Origin: JAIRNF01 sp031551125
GTDB taxonomy: Bacteria; Bacteroidota; Bacteroidia; Bacteroidales; UBA932
Assembly: GCA_031551125.1 (NCBI GenBank)
Contig: JAVBOB010000001.1
Location: forward strand, 62,001 to 126,000
Length of the DNA stretch: 64,000 nucleotides
Reading direction: 5' to 3'
In this document: one piece after another, positions 17,454-26,067 of the stretch
Layout of the letters: each line of letters opens with the position of its first letter
Position numbering within the stretch: the stretch's first letter is position 1
The notes under the pieces: model-generated
Told to the model about the DNA's origin: nothing
The model's input: only the letters and a program-made list of their open reading frames with translations
Database searches by the model: none
Translations under genes and position numbers: made by a program

Positions 17454-17878
17454 TTTTTCTCCGGCAGGGGAATTATGAAGTGAGTATCCTCGTTCTTTTT
17501 TCTTACTTCTTGTTGTTGTTCGGTATTTGTTTTAGCCTTTGGGTTTGTGTTAGAAAACAACAGACCAAACAAATCTGAACCAAAATAGAGTGCTACAATG
17601 ATAAGCAACAGCAGAATAAAACCAACCATCCGATTCATTTGGGGCAAAGAAGACTTACGCCTTCCAAACGTCAGCACATGCTGCATCTTACCCTTTATGT
17701 TGGGGCGATAAGGCTCATTCTCCTTTGACGCATCCTCCTCCAGCTTAACACCCAGCTCATGTGCTATTTCCCGTTTACGCTCTTCCAACTTCTCCTTTTC
17801 GGGGTCGTAGTAGCGCGGGGTATAGTTAAAGACCCGATGCTTTGGCAGCTTGAAAAACGATATGTTTAAGAATCCCAT
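17450..17878 (-). CDS. Single-pass membrane protein, hypothetical, coupled to mutL
   Basis: This 142-residue protein has a basic N-terminus (NISFFKLPKHRVFNYTPRYY), a charged helix, one membrane segment near 82-105 (VGFILLLLIIVALYFGSDLF) and a polar tail. It overlaps mutL by four bases. A protein with this N-terminus beside mutL is, from memory, a recurrent Bacteroidota arrangement. The function is unknown. Confidence 0.8.
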   Translation of the reverse strand: MGFLNISFFKLPKHRVFNYTPRYYDPEKEKLEERKREIAHELGVKLEEDASKENEPYRPNIKGKMQHVLTFGRRKSSLPQMNRMVGFILLLLIIVALYFGSDLFGLLFSNTNPKAKTNTEQQQEVRKKNEDTHFIIPLPEKK

Positions 17879-17901
17879 TGTATGAAAATTTATTTTATCA
17901 A

Positions 17902-17998
17902 TTAACCCCTAAATGCCTACGGCGACTCACAAGTTCGGTTCCCCTAAAGGAAACTTCTGTAGAGTGTATTTAAAAGCCCCTTTAGGGGTTGGGGTAAA
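17902..17998. repeat. Degenerate CCCCTAAAGG element
   Basis: The right arm AGCCCCTTTAGGGGTTGGGG is intact. The left arm is reduced to TTAACCCCTAAA, with an internal CCCCTAAAGGAAA remnant. It is in the leader of the minus-strand mutL unit. Confidence 0.5.
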
Positions 17999-18027
17999 AT
18001 CAGTCGATATTTTAAGTTTTACTAATG

Positions 18028-18035
18028 CAAAGATA
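18028..18035 (-). promoter_or_regulatory. -7 promoter box for the mutL unit
   Basis: The minus strand reads TATCTTTG, about 150 bases before the start of the membrane-protein gene. Confidence 0.45.
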
Positions 18036-18112
18036 ACATTATTTGTCAGGAATATGCTTTACGGAAAGCGTTAAATAGCTGTATAGAAACCGCCAAATGG
18101 GCAAACGTTGTA

Positions 18113-18133
18113 TTTGTTTTATTTCTATTTTTG
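18113..18133 (+). promoter_or_regulatory. Promoter for ggt
   Basis: TATTTTTG at 18126-18133 fits the -7 box, with TTTG just upstream at 18113 (spacing shorter than the ideal 19). It supports starting ggt at 18178 rather than 18097. Confidence 0.45.
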
Positions 18134-18177
18134 CAAGAATTGTTTCATTACCCCCTTACTTAACCTATATTACGACC

Positions 18178-19887
18178 ATGAGAAAATTCGCCTTTTTAAT
18201 TCTTGCCGTATTTGTCATCAGCTTTAGCGGATGTGAGCAAGCGGCATCTTATAACCCTTACAGCTATAGCGCTGAAAAAGAAACGGTATGTGATAACGGA
18301 GCCGTTGTATCGGCACATCCGCTGGCAAGCCATGTAGGGCTTGATATTTTGAAAAAGGGAGGTAACGCCGTTGATGCGGCCATTGCTACACAGCTGGCGT
18401 TGGCAGTGGTATATCCGTGTGCGGGAAATATTGGCGGCGGTGGATTTATGGTAGCCCGTTTTTCAGATGGTAGCGTATGTGCTATTGATTATCGCGAGAA
18501 AGCTCCACAGCAGGCACATCGCGACATGTATCTTGATGAACAAGGGGATATTATACCCAACCTTAGTACTGATGGACATCTTTCAGCCGGTGTTCCCGGA
18601 ACAGTTGCAGGATTGTTCGCTTCCCATAAGCATGGAAAGCTACCTTTCAACCAGCTGGTAGAGCCGGCCATTAAGCTGGCTGAAGAAGGCTTTGCTATCA
18701 CTGAGCGTGAGGCAAATTTGCTAAACAGAAATCGTGCAAACTTCTTAAAATACAACACCTCTACTCCCGCATTTGTAAAAACAGGCAGCGATACCACTTG
18801 GAAAGCCGGAGATACGTTAATTCAAAAGGATCTGGCTAATACGCTGAAGCTTATTGGAGATAAAGGGCAAGCAGGATTTTATGAAGGTACAACGGCAGAG
18901 AAAATAGTAGCCGAAATGAAGGCCGGAAACGGAATAATTACGTTTGAAGATTTAAAAGCATACGAAGCAAAGGAACGTGAACCAATACGCTTTAGCTACC
19001 GTGGTTACGAGGTTATTTCCATGCCTCCTCCATCAAGTGGTGGCGTGTGCCTGCAACAGCTGCTTACTATGGTTGAAAATTTTGATTTACCCAAAATGGG
19101 ATTCCACACCCCTCAATCCGTACAGCTAATGGTAGAGGCTGAGCGTCGTTGCTATGCCGACAGAGCTTCTTACTTAGGCGACCCCGATTTCTACAAAGTT
19201 CCGGTAAAGGAGCTAACCGATAGAGAGTACTTGAAAAACCGCATGAGTGATTTTGTTCCGGGCGTGGCAGGTGTTAGCGATAATGTGAAAGCAGGCCTTG
19301 CTTATGAAAGTGAAGAAACAACCCACCTGTCAGTGTATGATAAAGAAGGTAATGCCGTTTCGGTAACCACCACGTTGAATGATAACTATGGTAGCAAAAC
19401 CGTTGTATCGGGTGCCGGATTTTTGCTGAACGACGAAATGGACGATTTCAGCTCCAAGCCCGGTACTCCCAACATGTATGGGTTGGTGGGCGGAGAGGCC
19501 AACGCTGTTGCCGCAGGTAAGCGCATGCTTAGCGCCATGACTCCCAGTATTGTTTTGAAGGATGGTAAGCCTATGTTGATTATTGGTACGCCCGGAGGCT
19601 CTACCATTATTACTTCTGTATTTCAAGGCATTGTTAACGTTCTTGATTTCGGATTATCACTTTCCGATGCAATAAACCAACCTCGCTTCCACCACCAATG
19701 GCTACCCGATAGAGTTGATGTGGAAAAAGAGTTTCCGCAAGCCCTACGCGACTCGCTTACTAAAATAGGATACCAGCTGTATGAGCGTGGTACAATTGGT
19801 CGTATGGAAGGTATTCTCATCCGTCCTGATGGCAAAATTGAGGCCGTTGGTGATAAACGCGGAGATGATACGGCGTTAGGATACTAG
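18178..19887 (+). CDS. ggt: Gamma-glutamyltranspeptidase (lipoprotein)
   Basis: From ATG 18178 the product is 569 residues. The signal peptide has a lipobox (VISFSGC). The Ntn-hydrolase chain follows, with GGNAVDAAIATQLALAVVYP and GGGGFM-type motifs. The autocleavage/nucleophile threonine is near residue 381 in ETTHLSV. It processes itself and hydrolyses or transfers the gamma-glutamyl group of glutathione and related peptides in the periplasm. The longer frame from 18097 runs across the promoter. Confidence 0.95.
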   Translation: MRKFAFLILAVFVISFSGCEQAASYNPYSYSAEKETVCDNGAVVSAHPLASHVGLDILKKGGNAVDAAIATQLALAVVYPCAGNIGGGGFMVARFSDGSVCAIDYREKAPQQAHRDMYLDEQGDIIPNLSTDGHLSAGVPGTVAGLFASHKHGKLPFNQLVEPAIKLAEEGFAITEREANLLNRNRANFLKYNTSTPAFVKTGSDTTWKAGDTLIQKDLANTLKLIGDKGQAGFYEGTTAEKIVAEMKAGNGIITFEDLKAYEAKEREPIRFSYRGYEVISMPPPSSGGVCLQQLLTMVENFDLPKMGFHTPQSVQLMVEAERRCYADRASYLGDPDFYKVPVKELTDREYLKNRMSDFVPGVAGVSDNVKAGLAYESEETTHLSVYDKEGNAVSVTTTLNDNYGSKTVVSGAGFLLNDEMDDFSSKPGTPNMYGLVGGEANAVAAGKRMLSAMTPSIVLKDGKPMLIIGTPGGSTIITSVFQGIVNVLDFGLSLSDAINQPRFHHQWLPDRVDVEKEFPQALRDSLTKIGYQLYERGTIGRMEGILIRPDGKIEAVGDKRGDDTALGY

Positions 19888-20040
19888 AAGCCCCACCTCT
19901 AAGCCCTCCCCGAAGGGCAGAGGAATAAATGCAGATGATACACACACCTCCAATTTTATAGGGTGTAAAAAAGACATAAAACAGATAAACACAATAAAAA
20001 TTCAATACAAACTCTCCTTGCCTTTATCAGCGTTTATTTT

Positions 20041-20073
20041 CTCTCCTTTTGGAGAGGGGCTAGGGGAGAGGCC
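20041..20073. repeat. GGAGAGGGGCTAGGGGAGAG-type palindrome remnant
   Basis: CTCTCC-TTTT-GGAGAG is followed by GGGCTAGGGGAGAGG. A related inverted fragment (CCCTCCCCGAAGGGCAGAG) lies at about 19903-19922, just after ggt. Together they look like the ends of one degraded element. Confidence 0.45.
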
Positions 20074-20087
20074 TTAATATTTTAAGA

Positions 20088-21080
20088 ATGAAAGTTGCAG
20101 TAGTTGGAGCCACCGGATTGGTTGGCTCAAAAATGTTGGAAATACTCGAAGAGCGTAAGTTTCCGGTAAGCGAACTTATTCCGGTTGCATCAGAAAAGTC
20201 TATTGGGAAAGAGGTTACTTTTCGCGGAGAGAACTACCATGTTGTGTTACCCCAGAAAGCAATAAGCATGAAGCCTGCCCTCGCTCTTTTCTCTGCCGGA
20301 GGAAGCGTTTCAACCGAATGGGCTCCCAAGTTTGCCGAAGCAGGAATAGTGGTAGTGGACAATTCTTCGGCTTGGCGGATGGACCCCGCAAAAAAGCTGG
20401 TAATTCCCGAAATCAATGCAGATGTTCTTACCGCCAACGATAAGATTATTGCCAACCCCAACTGCTCTACCATTCAAATGCTGGTGGCGCTTGCCCCCCT
20501 ACATAAGGCTTATACAATAAAACGTATTGTGGTATCAACATACCAATCGGTTACGGGTACGGGGGTTAAGGCCGTAAACCAGCTGTTCAACGAGCGTAAC
20601 GACGTAGCCGACGAAATGGCCTACAAGTATCCCATTGACCTTAACGTTATTCCGCAAATTGATGTTTTCCTTGATAACGGATATACGAAAGAGGAAATGA
20701 AAATGGTAAACGAAACCCACAAGATAATGCGGGACGATAGCATACGTGTTACGGCTACAACCGTTCGTATACCTGTTGTGGGAGGACATTCCGAATCAAT
20801 TAACGTTGAGCTTGAGAAAGAATTTAAGCTGGACGAGGTGCGTAGCCTGCTTAGCAAATCGGCAGGAATTATTGTTCAGGATGACCCTTCTGCCCAGCTA
20901 TACCCTATGCCGCTGAACGCGCATAACCACGATGAGGTTTTTGTAGGTCGTTTACGTAGAGATGAATCTCAGGAGCGCACGCTCAACATGTGGGTAGTAG
21001 CCGACAACCTACGCAAAGGAGCGGCAACCAATGCCGTGCAAATTGCAGAATACTTGTTGCAAAAAGGGTTTATCAAGTAA
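20088..21080 (+). CDS. asd: Aspartate-semialdehyde dehydrogenase
   Basis: This 330-residue cytosolic enzyme has an N-terminal NADP-binding GATGLVGSKML and the active-site motif NPNCSTIQM (C126). Later come VSTYQSVTGTG and a C-terminal HNHDEVFVGRLR. It makes aspartate semialdehyde for Lys/Thr/Met and diaminopimelate synthesis. It is monocistronic. Confidence 0.96.
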   Translation: MKVAVVGATGLVGSKMLEILEERKFPVSELIPVASEKSIGKEVTFRGENYHVVLPQKAISMKPALALFSAGGSVSTEWAPKFAEAGIVVVDNSSAWRMDPAKKLVIPEINADVLTANDKIIANPNCSTIQMLVALAPLHKAYTIKRIVVSTYQSVTGTGVKAVNQLFNERNDVADEMAYKYPIDLNVIPQIDVFLDNGYTKEEMKMVNETHKIMRDDSIRVTATTVRIPVVGGHSESINVELEKEFKLDEVRSLLSKSAGIIVQDDPSAQLYPMPLNAHNHDEVFVGRLRRDESQERTLNMWVVADNLRKGAATNAVQIAEYLLQKGFIK

Positions 21081-21188
21081 AGCAATAACAAACAGCATAG
21101 AAGGGACATTCCCAATTTATTATTCTTAACTCCTAACTTCTCTTTTTTCTCATTTTCCTCTTTTATTTTGTATTTCAAAAAAATAGCC

Positions 21189-21196
21189 TATCTTTG
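21189..21196 (+). promoter_or_regulatory. -7 promoter box for rpsP-rimM
   Basis: TATCTTTG lies 54 bases before rpsP. A small hairpin (CCCTTA-CGGGT-TAAGGG, 21201-21217) sits at the likely 5' end of the leader. Confidence 0.6.
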
Positions 21197-21249
21197 TTGC
21201 CCCTTACGGGTTAAGGGAATGTAGGTTTAACCAATTAAAAATCAAACAA

Positions 21250-21795
21250 ATGGCTGTTAAAATCAGATTAGCCAGACACGGTAAGAAAAACTACGCGTTC
21301 TACCACATTGTGGTAGCCGACGGAAGGTCTCCACGAGATGGAAAGTTTATCGAAAAAATCGGAACGTACAATCCGAACACAAATCCTGCTACCATTGAAC
21401 TTGATAGCGACAAAGCGCTAACATGGATAAACAATGGAGCACAACCTACCGACACATGCAGGGCTATCCTGTCATACAAGGGCGTGATGTACAAAAAGCA
21501 CCTTCAGGAAGGTGTTCGTAAGGGCGCAATAACTCAAGCCGTTGCTGACGAGCGCTTGAGCGCTTGGCTTCAAGAAAAAGAAGCAAAGATTCAAAGCAAG
21601 AAGAACTCGTTAAGCCAAGCCACTAGAAATTCGGCTAAGGCTCGCCTTGAAGAGGAAGCAAAGGTAAAGGAAACTAAGGCTGCTGAAATTTCTAAGAAGC
21701 GTGTTGAGCAAGCTGCTAAGGCAGCAGGCGCAGCCGCCGAGGCTGCTGCTGAAGAAGCACCTGCCGCTGACGCTTCGGCTGAAGAAAACGCATAG
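21250..21795 (+). CDS. rpsP: 30S ribosomal protein S16 with extended C-terminal tail
   Basis: The first 80-90 of the 181 residues are a standard S16 (MAVKIRLARHGKKNYAFYHI, VADGRSPRDGKFIEKIGTYN). The remaining half is a charged helix ending in an Ala/Glu-rich, very acidic tail. Typical S16 is about 80-90 residues; long tails occur in Bacteroidota. rimM, the ribosome maturation factor for the 30S head where S16 assembles, starts 11 bases later. Confidence 0.97.
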   Translation: MAVKIRLARHGKKNYAFYHIVVADGRSPRDGKFIEKIGTYNPNTNPATIELDSDKALTWINNGAQPTDTCRAILSYKGVMYKKHLQEGVRKGAITQAVADERLSAWLQEKEAKIQSKKNSLSQATRNSAKARLEEEAKVKETKAAEISKKRVEQAAKAAGAAAEAAAEEAPAADASAEENA

Positions 21796-21806
21796 CAACA
21801 GTAGCC

Positions 21807-22331
21807 ATGAAGCAAGCGGAACAGCTGCAGCTTTTTGGCGAAGTGTCTAAAACATTCGGCGCTAACGGAGAGCTTATTATAAAGTATCGTGAAGAACTCT
21901 CTGCGCAAACGCTAAAAAAGGAACCGGTATTCATCTATATGGATGGGCTACCGGTTCCTTTCTATTTTAAAAGTTTCGAGCCCAAAGGAACCAACAAAAT
22001 GCTGGTTGTATTTGAGGATATGGAAGCTGAGGCTTTGGCTAGGGAGTTGGTTGGCAAATCGGTTTTTTTTGTTCCGAAGCATGGCAGAAAAAAACGTTCC
22101 GACGAGCTTAACGATTTAATCGGATTCCATATTATTGACGAGCAACACGGTGAGTTGGGAACGGTAACCGAAGTGCTCGATATACCCGGCAACCCCTGTC
22201 TATCCCTTAACCATCAGGGAAAAGAAGTAATCATACCTTTAAATGAGGAGCTGGTTACGCGTGTTGATGCGAAAGCCAAAAAGATATACCTCAAGCTTCC
22301 CGAAGGATTAGTCGATTTATATTTGGAATAA
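21807..22331 (+). CDS. rimM: 16S rRNA processing protein RimM
   Basis: This 174-residue protein has an N-terminal RimM barrel and a C-terminal PRC barrel (LNDLIGFHIIDEQHGELGTV, then VIIPLNEELVTRVDAKAKKI). It binds S19 and aids maturation of the 30S head. It is co-transcribed with rpsP. A perfect 13-bp inverted repeat inside the coding sequence (near 21917-21961) is noted separately. Confidence 0.95.
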   Translation: MKQAEQLQLFGEVSKTFGANGELIIKYREELSAQTLKKEPVFIYMDGLPVPFYFKSFEPKGTNKMLVVFEDMEAEALARELVGKSVFFVPKHGRKKRSDELNDLIGFHIIDEQHGELGTVTEVLDIPGNPCLSLNHQGKEVIIPLNEELVTRVDAKAKKIYLKLPEGLVDLYLE

Positions 22332-22366
22332 TTCCGGCGCAAATTTACAACGTATACTAATAAACA

Positions 22367-22461
22367 CGTCATTGCAAGCGAAGCGTGGCAATCTCTCCAA
22401 TAGAACAGATTGCCACGCTTCGCTCGCAACCGAGTTTACGAGTTCGACGAAGCCAATGACG
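22367..22461. repeat. REP-like palindrome, CCGAG variant
   Basis: CGTCATTGCAAGCGAAGCGT pairs with AGATTGCCACGCTTCGCTCG. The right arm carries the extra ACCGAGTTTACGAGTTCGACG segment also seen, as ACTCG/GTACACTCGG, in the TIR element at 4441-4632. It follows rimM. Confidence 0.8.
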
Positions 22462-22544
22462 CATCTAATTGTAGTTATTTTATAGACGAGTGTTTAGGTT
22501 GATAAAAATCCACCAATTCAAGTACACACTATTTAAAAAAATGC

Positions 22545-22552
22545 TAGGTTTG
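22545..22552 (+). promoter_or_regulatory. -7 promoter box for the fused 5'-nucleotidase
   Basis: TAGGTTTG lies 22 bases before ATG 22574 and 55 before ATG 22607; both starts are compatible. Confidence 0.45.
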
Positions 22553-22573
22553 TTGTGCTTAAATCCTTAATGG

Positions 22574-24307
22574 ATGGATGCATTACCTTACTTGCTCACA
22601 AATAATATGAAGGTTATTGTAAACAACGAAGAGATTACGCTTTTTGAGGGTGCAATGGTAGAACACGCTATTCGCAAGCACTCGCCGCAGCTGCTTGAAG
22701 ATGTAAAGCGTGGAGCATTGGAGGTAGTTGACCAGCATGGGCATGCCGTAAGCCTCAACGGTAGGTTGGCTGAAGGAAGTGTTTTACATGTTCCGCAAGC
22801 GTCCAATACATCTGCTAAATCCGGAGAAGAAAAATCAAACCTTTGGAATATGATACGTCGCTTGTTCAGCACTTCAAAATACCTACTATGCCTATTATTC
22901 GCTTCGTTGATAGTTGTATCATGTGAAACAAATAAGAAGGAAGTAGAAATCGTTATTCTTTCAACCAATGATATTCATGCTAAGATTGACAACTTTCCGA
23001 AAGTTGCTGCTTACATTGCCAAAATGAGAACCGAGCACCCCAACGTGTTGGTACTTAACGCGGGAGATATGTTTTCGGGAAATCCGGTAGTTGACCAGTA
23101 CAGTGAAAAGGGGTATCCTATAATTGACATCATGAATAAAATTGGCTATGATTTTACTACCATTGGTAACCATGAGTTTGATTACGGTCAGGAGATGATG
23201 AAAAAGCGCATGGAGCAAGCAAATTTTAAATGGATATGCGCTAACATGCAGGTAACGCCACCTGAAGGAATTATTCCACAACCCGAACCATACGCTATTA
23301 CTACCGTTGGTGGTGTAAAGATTGCCTTGTTGGGAATTGTTGAGGTAAGTAGCCGAACAGGTATCCCTTCTACTCATCCCGACAGGGTGAAAGGAATTAA
23401 GTTTACAAATCCTATTAAGAAAGCGCAAGAGTATAAGTCGCTGAGAAAACAATGTGATGTGTTTATCGGGCTTACCCATATTGGCGCAGACGAGGATGCA
23501 AAGCTGGCGGAAGTAATGCCGGAGCTTGATGTAATTATTGGCGGTCACACGCACACCCGCATTGACTCAATCTACCTTGTAAATAACGTGCTGATTACAC
23601 AAACCGACTCATGGCTTAAGTACATAGGTAAAACAACCTTGGTGCTGAAAGGCAAGAAAATAATTTCTAAGCGTAATGAGCTGATTCCGGTAAAAGATCT
23701 TGCAGAAGAAGACCTATCATTGGCAAACGATATTAAGAAATACTATGATGAATCGGGACTTAACGTTGTGGTTGCCCAAAACGTTTCGGCAATTAACGGA
23801 AAAGAACCGCTTGGCTGCCTAATGACCGATGCTATTACTGCATTGCCTGATGAAAAGATTGATATTGCTTTTCAGAATAAAGGCGGTGTTCGTATGAGCC
23901 GTTTGGCGAAGGGTGATATTACGAAGGCTACCGTTCTTGAGCTCGACCCGTTTGGCAACGAAGTTATTGTTTATAAAATGACTCCGGAAGAAATACGTGA
24001 TTTGGTATATAATGCAAGTGCATCGCATGGTGGGGAGGTTGACCTCTACGTATCAGGTATAACCTATACCATACCGAAAAAGGGAAAGGCTAAAGATGTA
24101 GTTTTGAAGCTGTATAATGGAAAATTGCTTGATGAGAAAAAGCAGTATACCGTTGGAATGAACAGCTACATTGCATCCAGCTATAAGTTCAAGGGAAACG
24201 ATGCCGGAAGATCGTTATACATAACAAGTGCGGATGTATTAATGTCATACTTGGAAAAAGTAAGAAAAGTTGACTACGCTAAAACGAAGCGTGCATCAGT
24301 AGAATAA
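22574..24307 (+). CDS. 5'-nucleotidase/metallophosphoesterase with an N-terminal extra domain
   Basis: The product is 577 residues. Residues 12-75 form a small beta-rich domain (KVIVNNEEITLFEGAMVEHA) that looks like a beta-grasp module. A perfect lipoprotein signal follows at 93-117 (MIRRLFSTSKYLLCLL, ending VVSC). Next is a calcineurin-like phosphoesterase (STNDIHAKID, NAGDMFSG, GNHEFDYG, GGHTHTRID) and a 5_nucleotid_C domain. It should hydrolyse nucleotides in the periplasm. The buried lipobox means either a cytosolic N-domain on a membrane anchor or an internal start at ATG 22850. ATG 22607 is an alternative first codon. Confidence 0.88.
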   Translation: MDALPYLLTNNMKVIVNNEEITLFEGAMVEHAIRKHSPQLLEDVKRGALEVVDQHGHAVSLNGRLAEGSVLHVPQASNTSAKSGEEKSNLWNMIRRLFSTSKYLLCLLFASLIVVSCETNKKEVEIVILSTNDIHAKIDNFPKVAAYIAKMRTEHPNVLVLNAGDMFSGNPVVDQYSEKGYPIIDIMNKIGYDFTTIGNHEFDYGQEMMKKRMEQANFKWICANMQVTPPEGIIPQPEPYAITTVGGVKIALLGIVEVSSRTGIPSTHPDRVKGIKFTNPIKKAQEYKSLRKQCDVFIGLTHIGADEDAKLAEVMPELDVIIGGHTHTRIDSIYLVNNVLITQTDSWLKYIGKTTLVLKGKKIISKRNELIPVKDLAEEDLSLANDIKKYYDESGLNVVVAQNVSAINGKEPLGCLMTDAITALPDEKIDIAFQNKGGVRMSRLAKGDITKATVLELDPFGNEVIVYKMTPEEIRDLVYNASASHGGEVDLYVSGITYTIPKKGKAKDVVLKLYNGKLLDEKKQYTVGMNSYIASSYKFKGNDAGRSLYITSADVLMSYLEKVRKVDYAKTKRASVE

Positions 24308-24394
24308 GTGTTTTAAGACATCATTAGATATAAGCTTTACGTCAAATATTCTTAAGAAGGAAATGAAGTAGTTCACCCTAAAAACTCAAACACC

Positions 24395-25303
24395 ATGTTC
24401 AATAAGCTCATTGTTCGTATGATACCTTTGATGCCAAAATCATTGGTTTACGTTTTTGCTAAAAAGTATATTGCCGGCCCTAAGCTGGATGATGCTGTTC
24501 GCTGTACTCAAAATTTTGCCAAGCTGGGAGGCCGAACAACCATTGATGTGCTGGGTGAGTTTGTTTCAAAGAAAGAGCAAAGTATTCATGAGCGTGGGGT
24601 GTGTATACAGGTGCTTGATGCAATTAAGCAAAACAGCCTGCCGTCCTACCTTTCGGTTAAGCCTACCGCATTAGGGCTTGGTATAGACCCCGAGTTTGGC
24701 TATGAGAATATTAAAATGATTTGCGAAAAGGCTAGGGAAAACAACATTTTCGTTCGTATAGATATGGAAAACGTTCCATACACGCAGCAAACCATTGATA
24801 TGTATAAACGCTTACGTAGCGAGGGGTTCAACAATGTTGGAATAGTGCTGCAAGCCTACCTTAAGCGTACAGAAGATGATTTACGCTCACTACTGAGCTA
24901 TAAGCCAAACGTTCGTTTATGTAAGGGCATATACAACGAGTTGCCCGAGTTTGCATACAAGGACAAGGAAAAGATTAGAGATCAGTATAAGCTGTTGCTT
25001 GATATTCTTCTTGATGATGCGGCTAACGGAACATACGCTAACATTGCCACACATGACGAACCGCTAATACAGTACGCCGAAGAGCAAATTAAGAAGCGTG
25101 GTTTAAACAAAGACCAGTACCAGTTTGAAATGCTGTTGGGTGTACGAGAAGAACGCCGCAACAAGCTGCTTAAGGATGGTAATAACGTATGTATATATAC
25201 TCCTTTTGGCGATGATTGGTATGGCTACTCAACCCGTAGGCTAAAAGAAAACCCTCAAATGGCAGGGCATATCTTCAAGGCTATATTCGGAATAGGGCAG
25301 TAA
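24395..25303 (+). CDS. Proline dehydrogenase (stand-alone)
   Basis: This 302-residue TIM-barrel flavoprotein resembles the PRODH domain of PutA. Visible segments include FVRIDMENVPYTQQTID, VGIVLQAYLKRTEDD, VRLCKGIYNE and a late EMLLGVREERR followed by YTPFGDDWYGYSTRRLKENP (the substrate-binding RR motif). It oxidises proline to pyrroline-5-carboxylate. The P5C dehydrogenase half is not in the window. It is 87 bases after the nucleotidase gene. Confidence 0.93.
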   Translation: MFNKLIVRMIPLMPKSLVYVFAKKYIAGPKLDDAVRCTQNFAKLGGRTTIDVLGEFVSKKEQSIHERGVCIQVLDAIKQNSLPSYLSVKPTALGLGIDPEFGYENIKMICEKARENNIFVRIDMENVPYTQQTIDMYKRLRSEGFNNVGIVLQAYLKRTEDDLRSLLSYKPNVRLCKGIYNELPEFAYKDKEKIRDQYKLLLDILLDDAANGTYANIATHDEPLIQYAEEQIKKRGLNKDQYQFEMLLGVREERRNKLLKDGNNVCIYTPFGDDWYGYSTRRLKENPQMAGHIFKAIFGIGQ

Positions 25304-25483
25304 AAACATTGGCACGCGGATAACGCAGACAGGCACAGATGAACGCGGTAAGAAAACTTTCTATCGCTGTACAAAATAAATTACACCGAGGGCACAGAGA
25401 GTCACAGAGAAGATGCTGTGTAAATCTGTGCCCTTCTATCAAATAGTCCACCTTATTGCTAAATTGCAAAGGCCATTTTAGCA

Positions 25484-25512
25484 CGTCATTGCGAGCGGAG
25501 CGAAGCAATCTG
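25484..25512. repeat. Single REP half-site
   Basis: CGTCATTGCGAGCGGAGCGA followed by AGCAATCTG matches one REP arm; no partner arm is nearby. It is probably a truncated copy. Confidence 0.7.
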
Positions 25513-25574
25513 CCCAATAGAAAGGTTGTATATTCTGTTCAGGCTAAAATTTCACTCATTGATAAAGGCTATAC

Positions 25575-25835
25575 TCACTGATTGGTTACATAATATACGG
25601 ATAAACCAGTACGTAATGATAGCTCTCTGTGCAAAGCCCATATTGATGGGTGCTGCTTTTTCTTTCTGCATTCCCACGCTTCTTGATAAGAACAGTGTAT
25701 GGAATAACGCTTCTTGGATGTTCTTATCATAACCTTACATAAAAGCGGCTGATTATCCCATCCTCTAAATACAATAATTATCAAAGCCGCTGCTATTACG
25801 GTAAGTACCACTTTAGTGTAAAGATCCGTTTTCAT
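25575..25835 (-). CDS. Small membrane protein, hypothetical (possibly degraded C-terminus)
   Basis: This 86-residue frame begins MKTDLYTKVVLTVIAAALII, a single N-terminal membrane segment. I recall similar starts in short exported proteins of Bacteroidota. The remaining 55 residues look random and basic (RKKKQHPSIW), which suggests a frameshifted or extended tail. It lies alone between proline dehydrogenase and the zinc metalloprotease. Expression is unproven. Confidence 0.45.
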   Translation of the reverse strand: MKTDLYTKVVLTVIAAALIIIVFRGWDNQPLLCKVMIRTSKKRYSIHCSYQEAWECRKKKQHPSIWALHRELSLRTGLSVYYVTNQ

Positions 25836-25957
25836 GTTTGTTGTTTTTTAATTTAGGGTGAAGGGATTGACATATCAATGCATAAAAATGGCTATTTTAC
25901 GAATACTAGCTATTTATTAATACCAAACAATTCCGCTCATTACATTCTGAGGCTTGT

Positions 25958-25989
25958 TTTGCCAAAACATGTTGTCAAGCCTATCTTTG
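25958..25989 (+). promoter_or_regulatory. Promoter for the zinc metalloprotease
   Basis: TTTG at 25958-25961 and TATCTTTG at 25982-25989 are 20 bases apart, close to the Bacteroidota TTTG-N19-TAnnTTTG arrangement. The start at 26068 follows after a leader of about 70 bases. Confidence 0.65.
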
Positions 25990-26067
25990 GCAGGCTCCAA
26001 TTAAATTTCTACCTTCGTGGGGTTATGGCGTTTCGACCATATTATATCAACTATAAATCAACATCCA

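Noticed and set aside
22961..23554. 197-codon minus-strand frame inside the 5'-nucleotidase gene
   Set aside because: It lies over the metallophosphoesterase motifs on the other strand; its translation is low-complexity without recognisable features.
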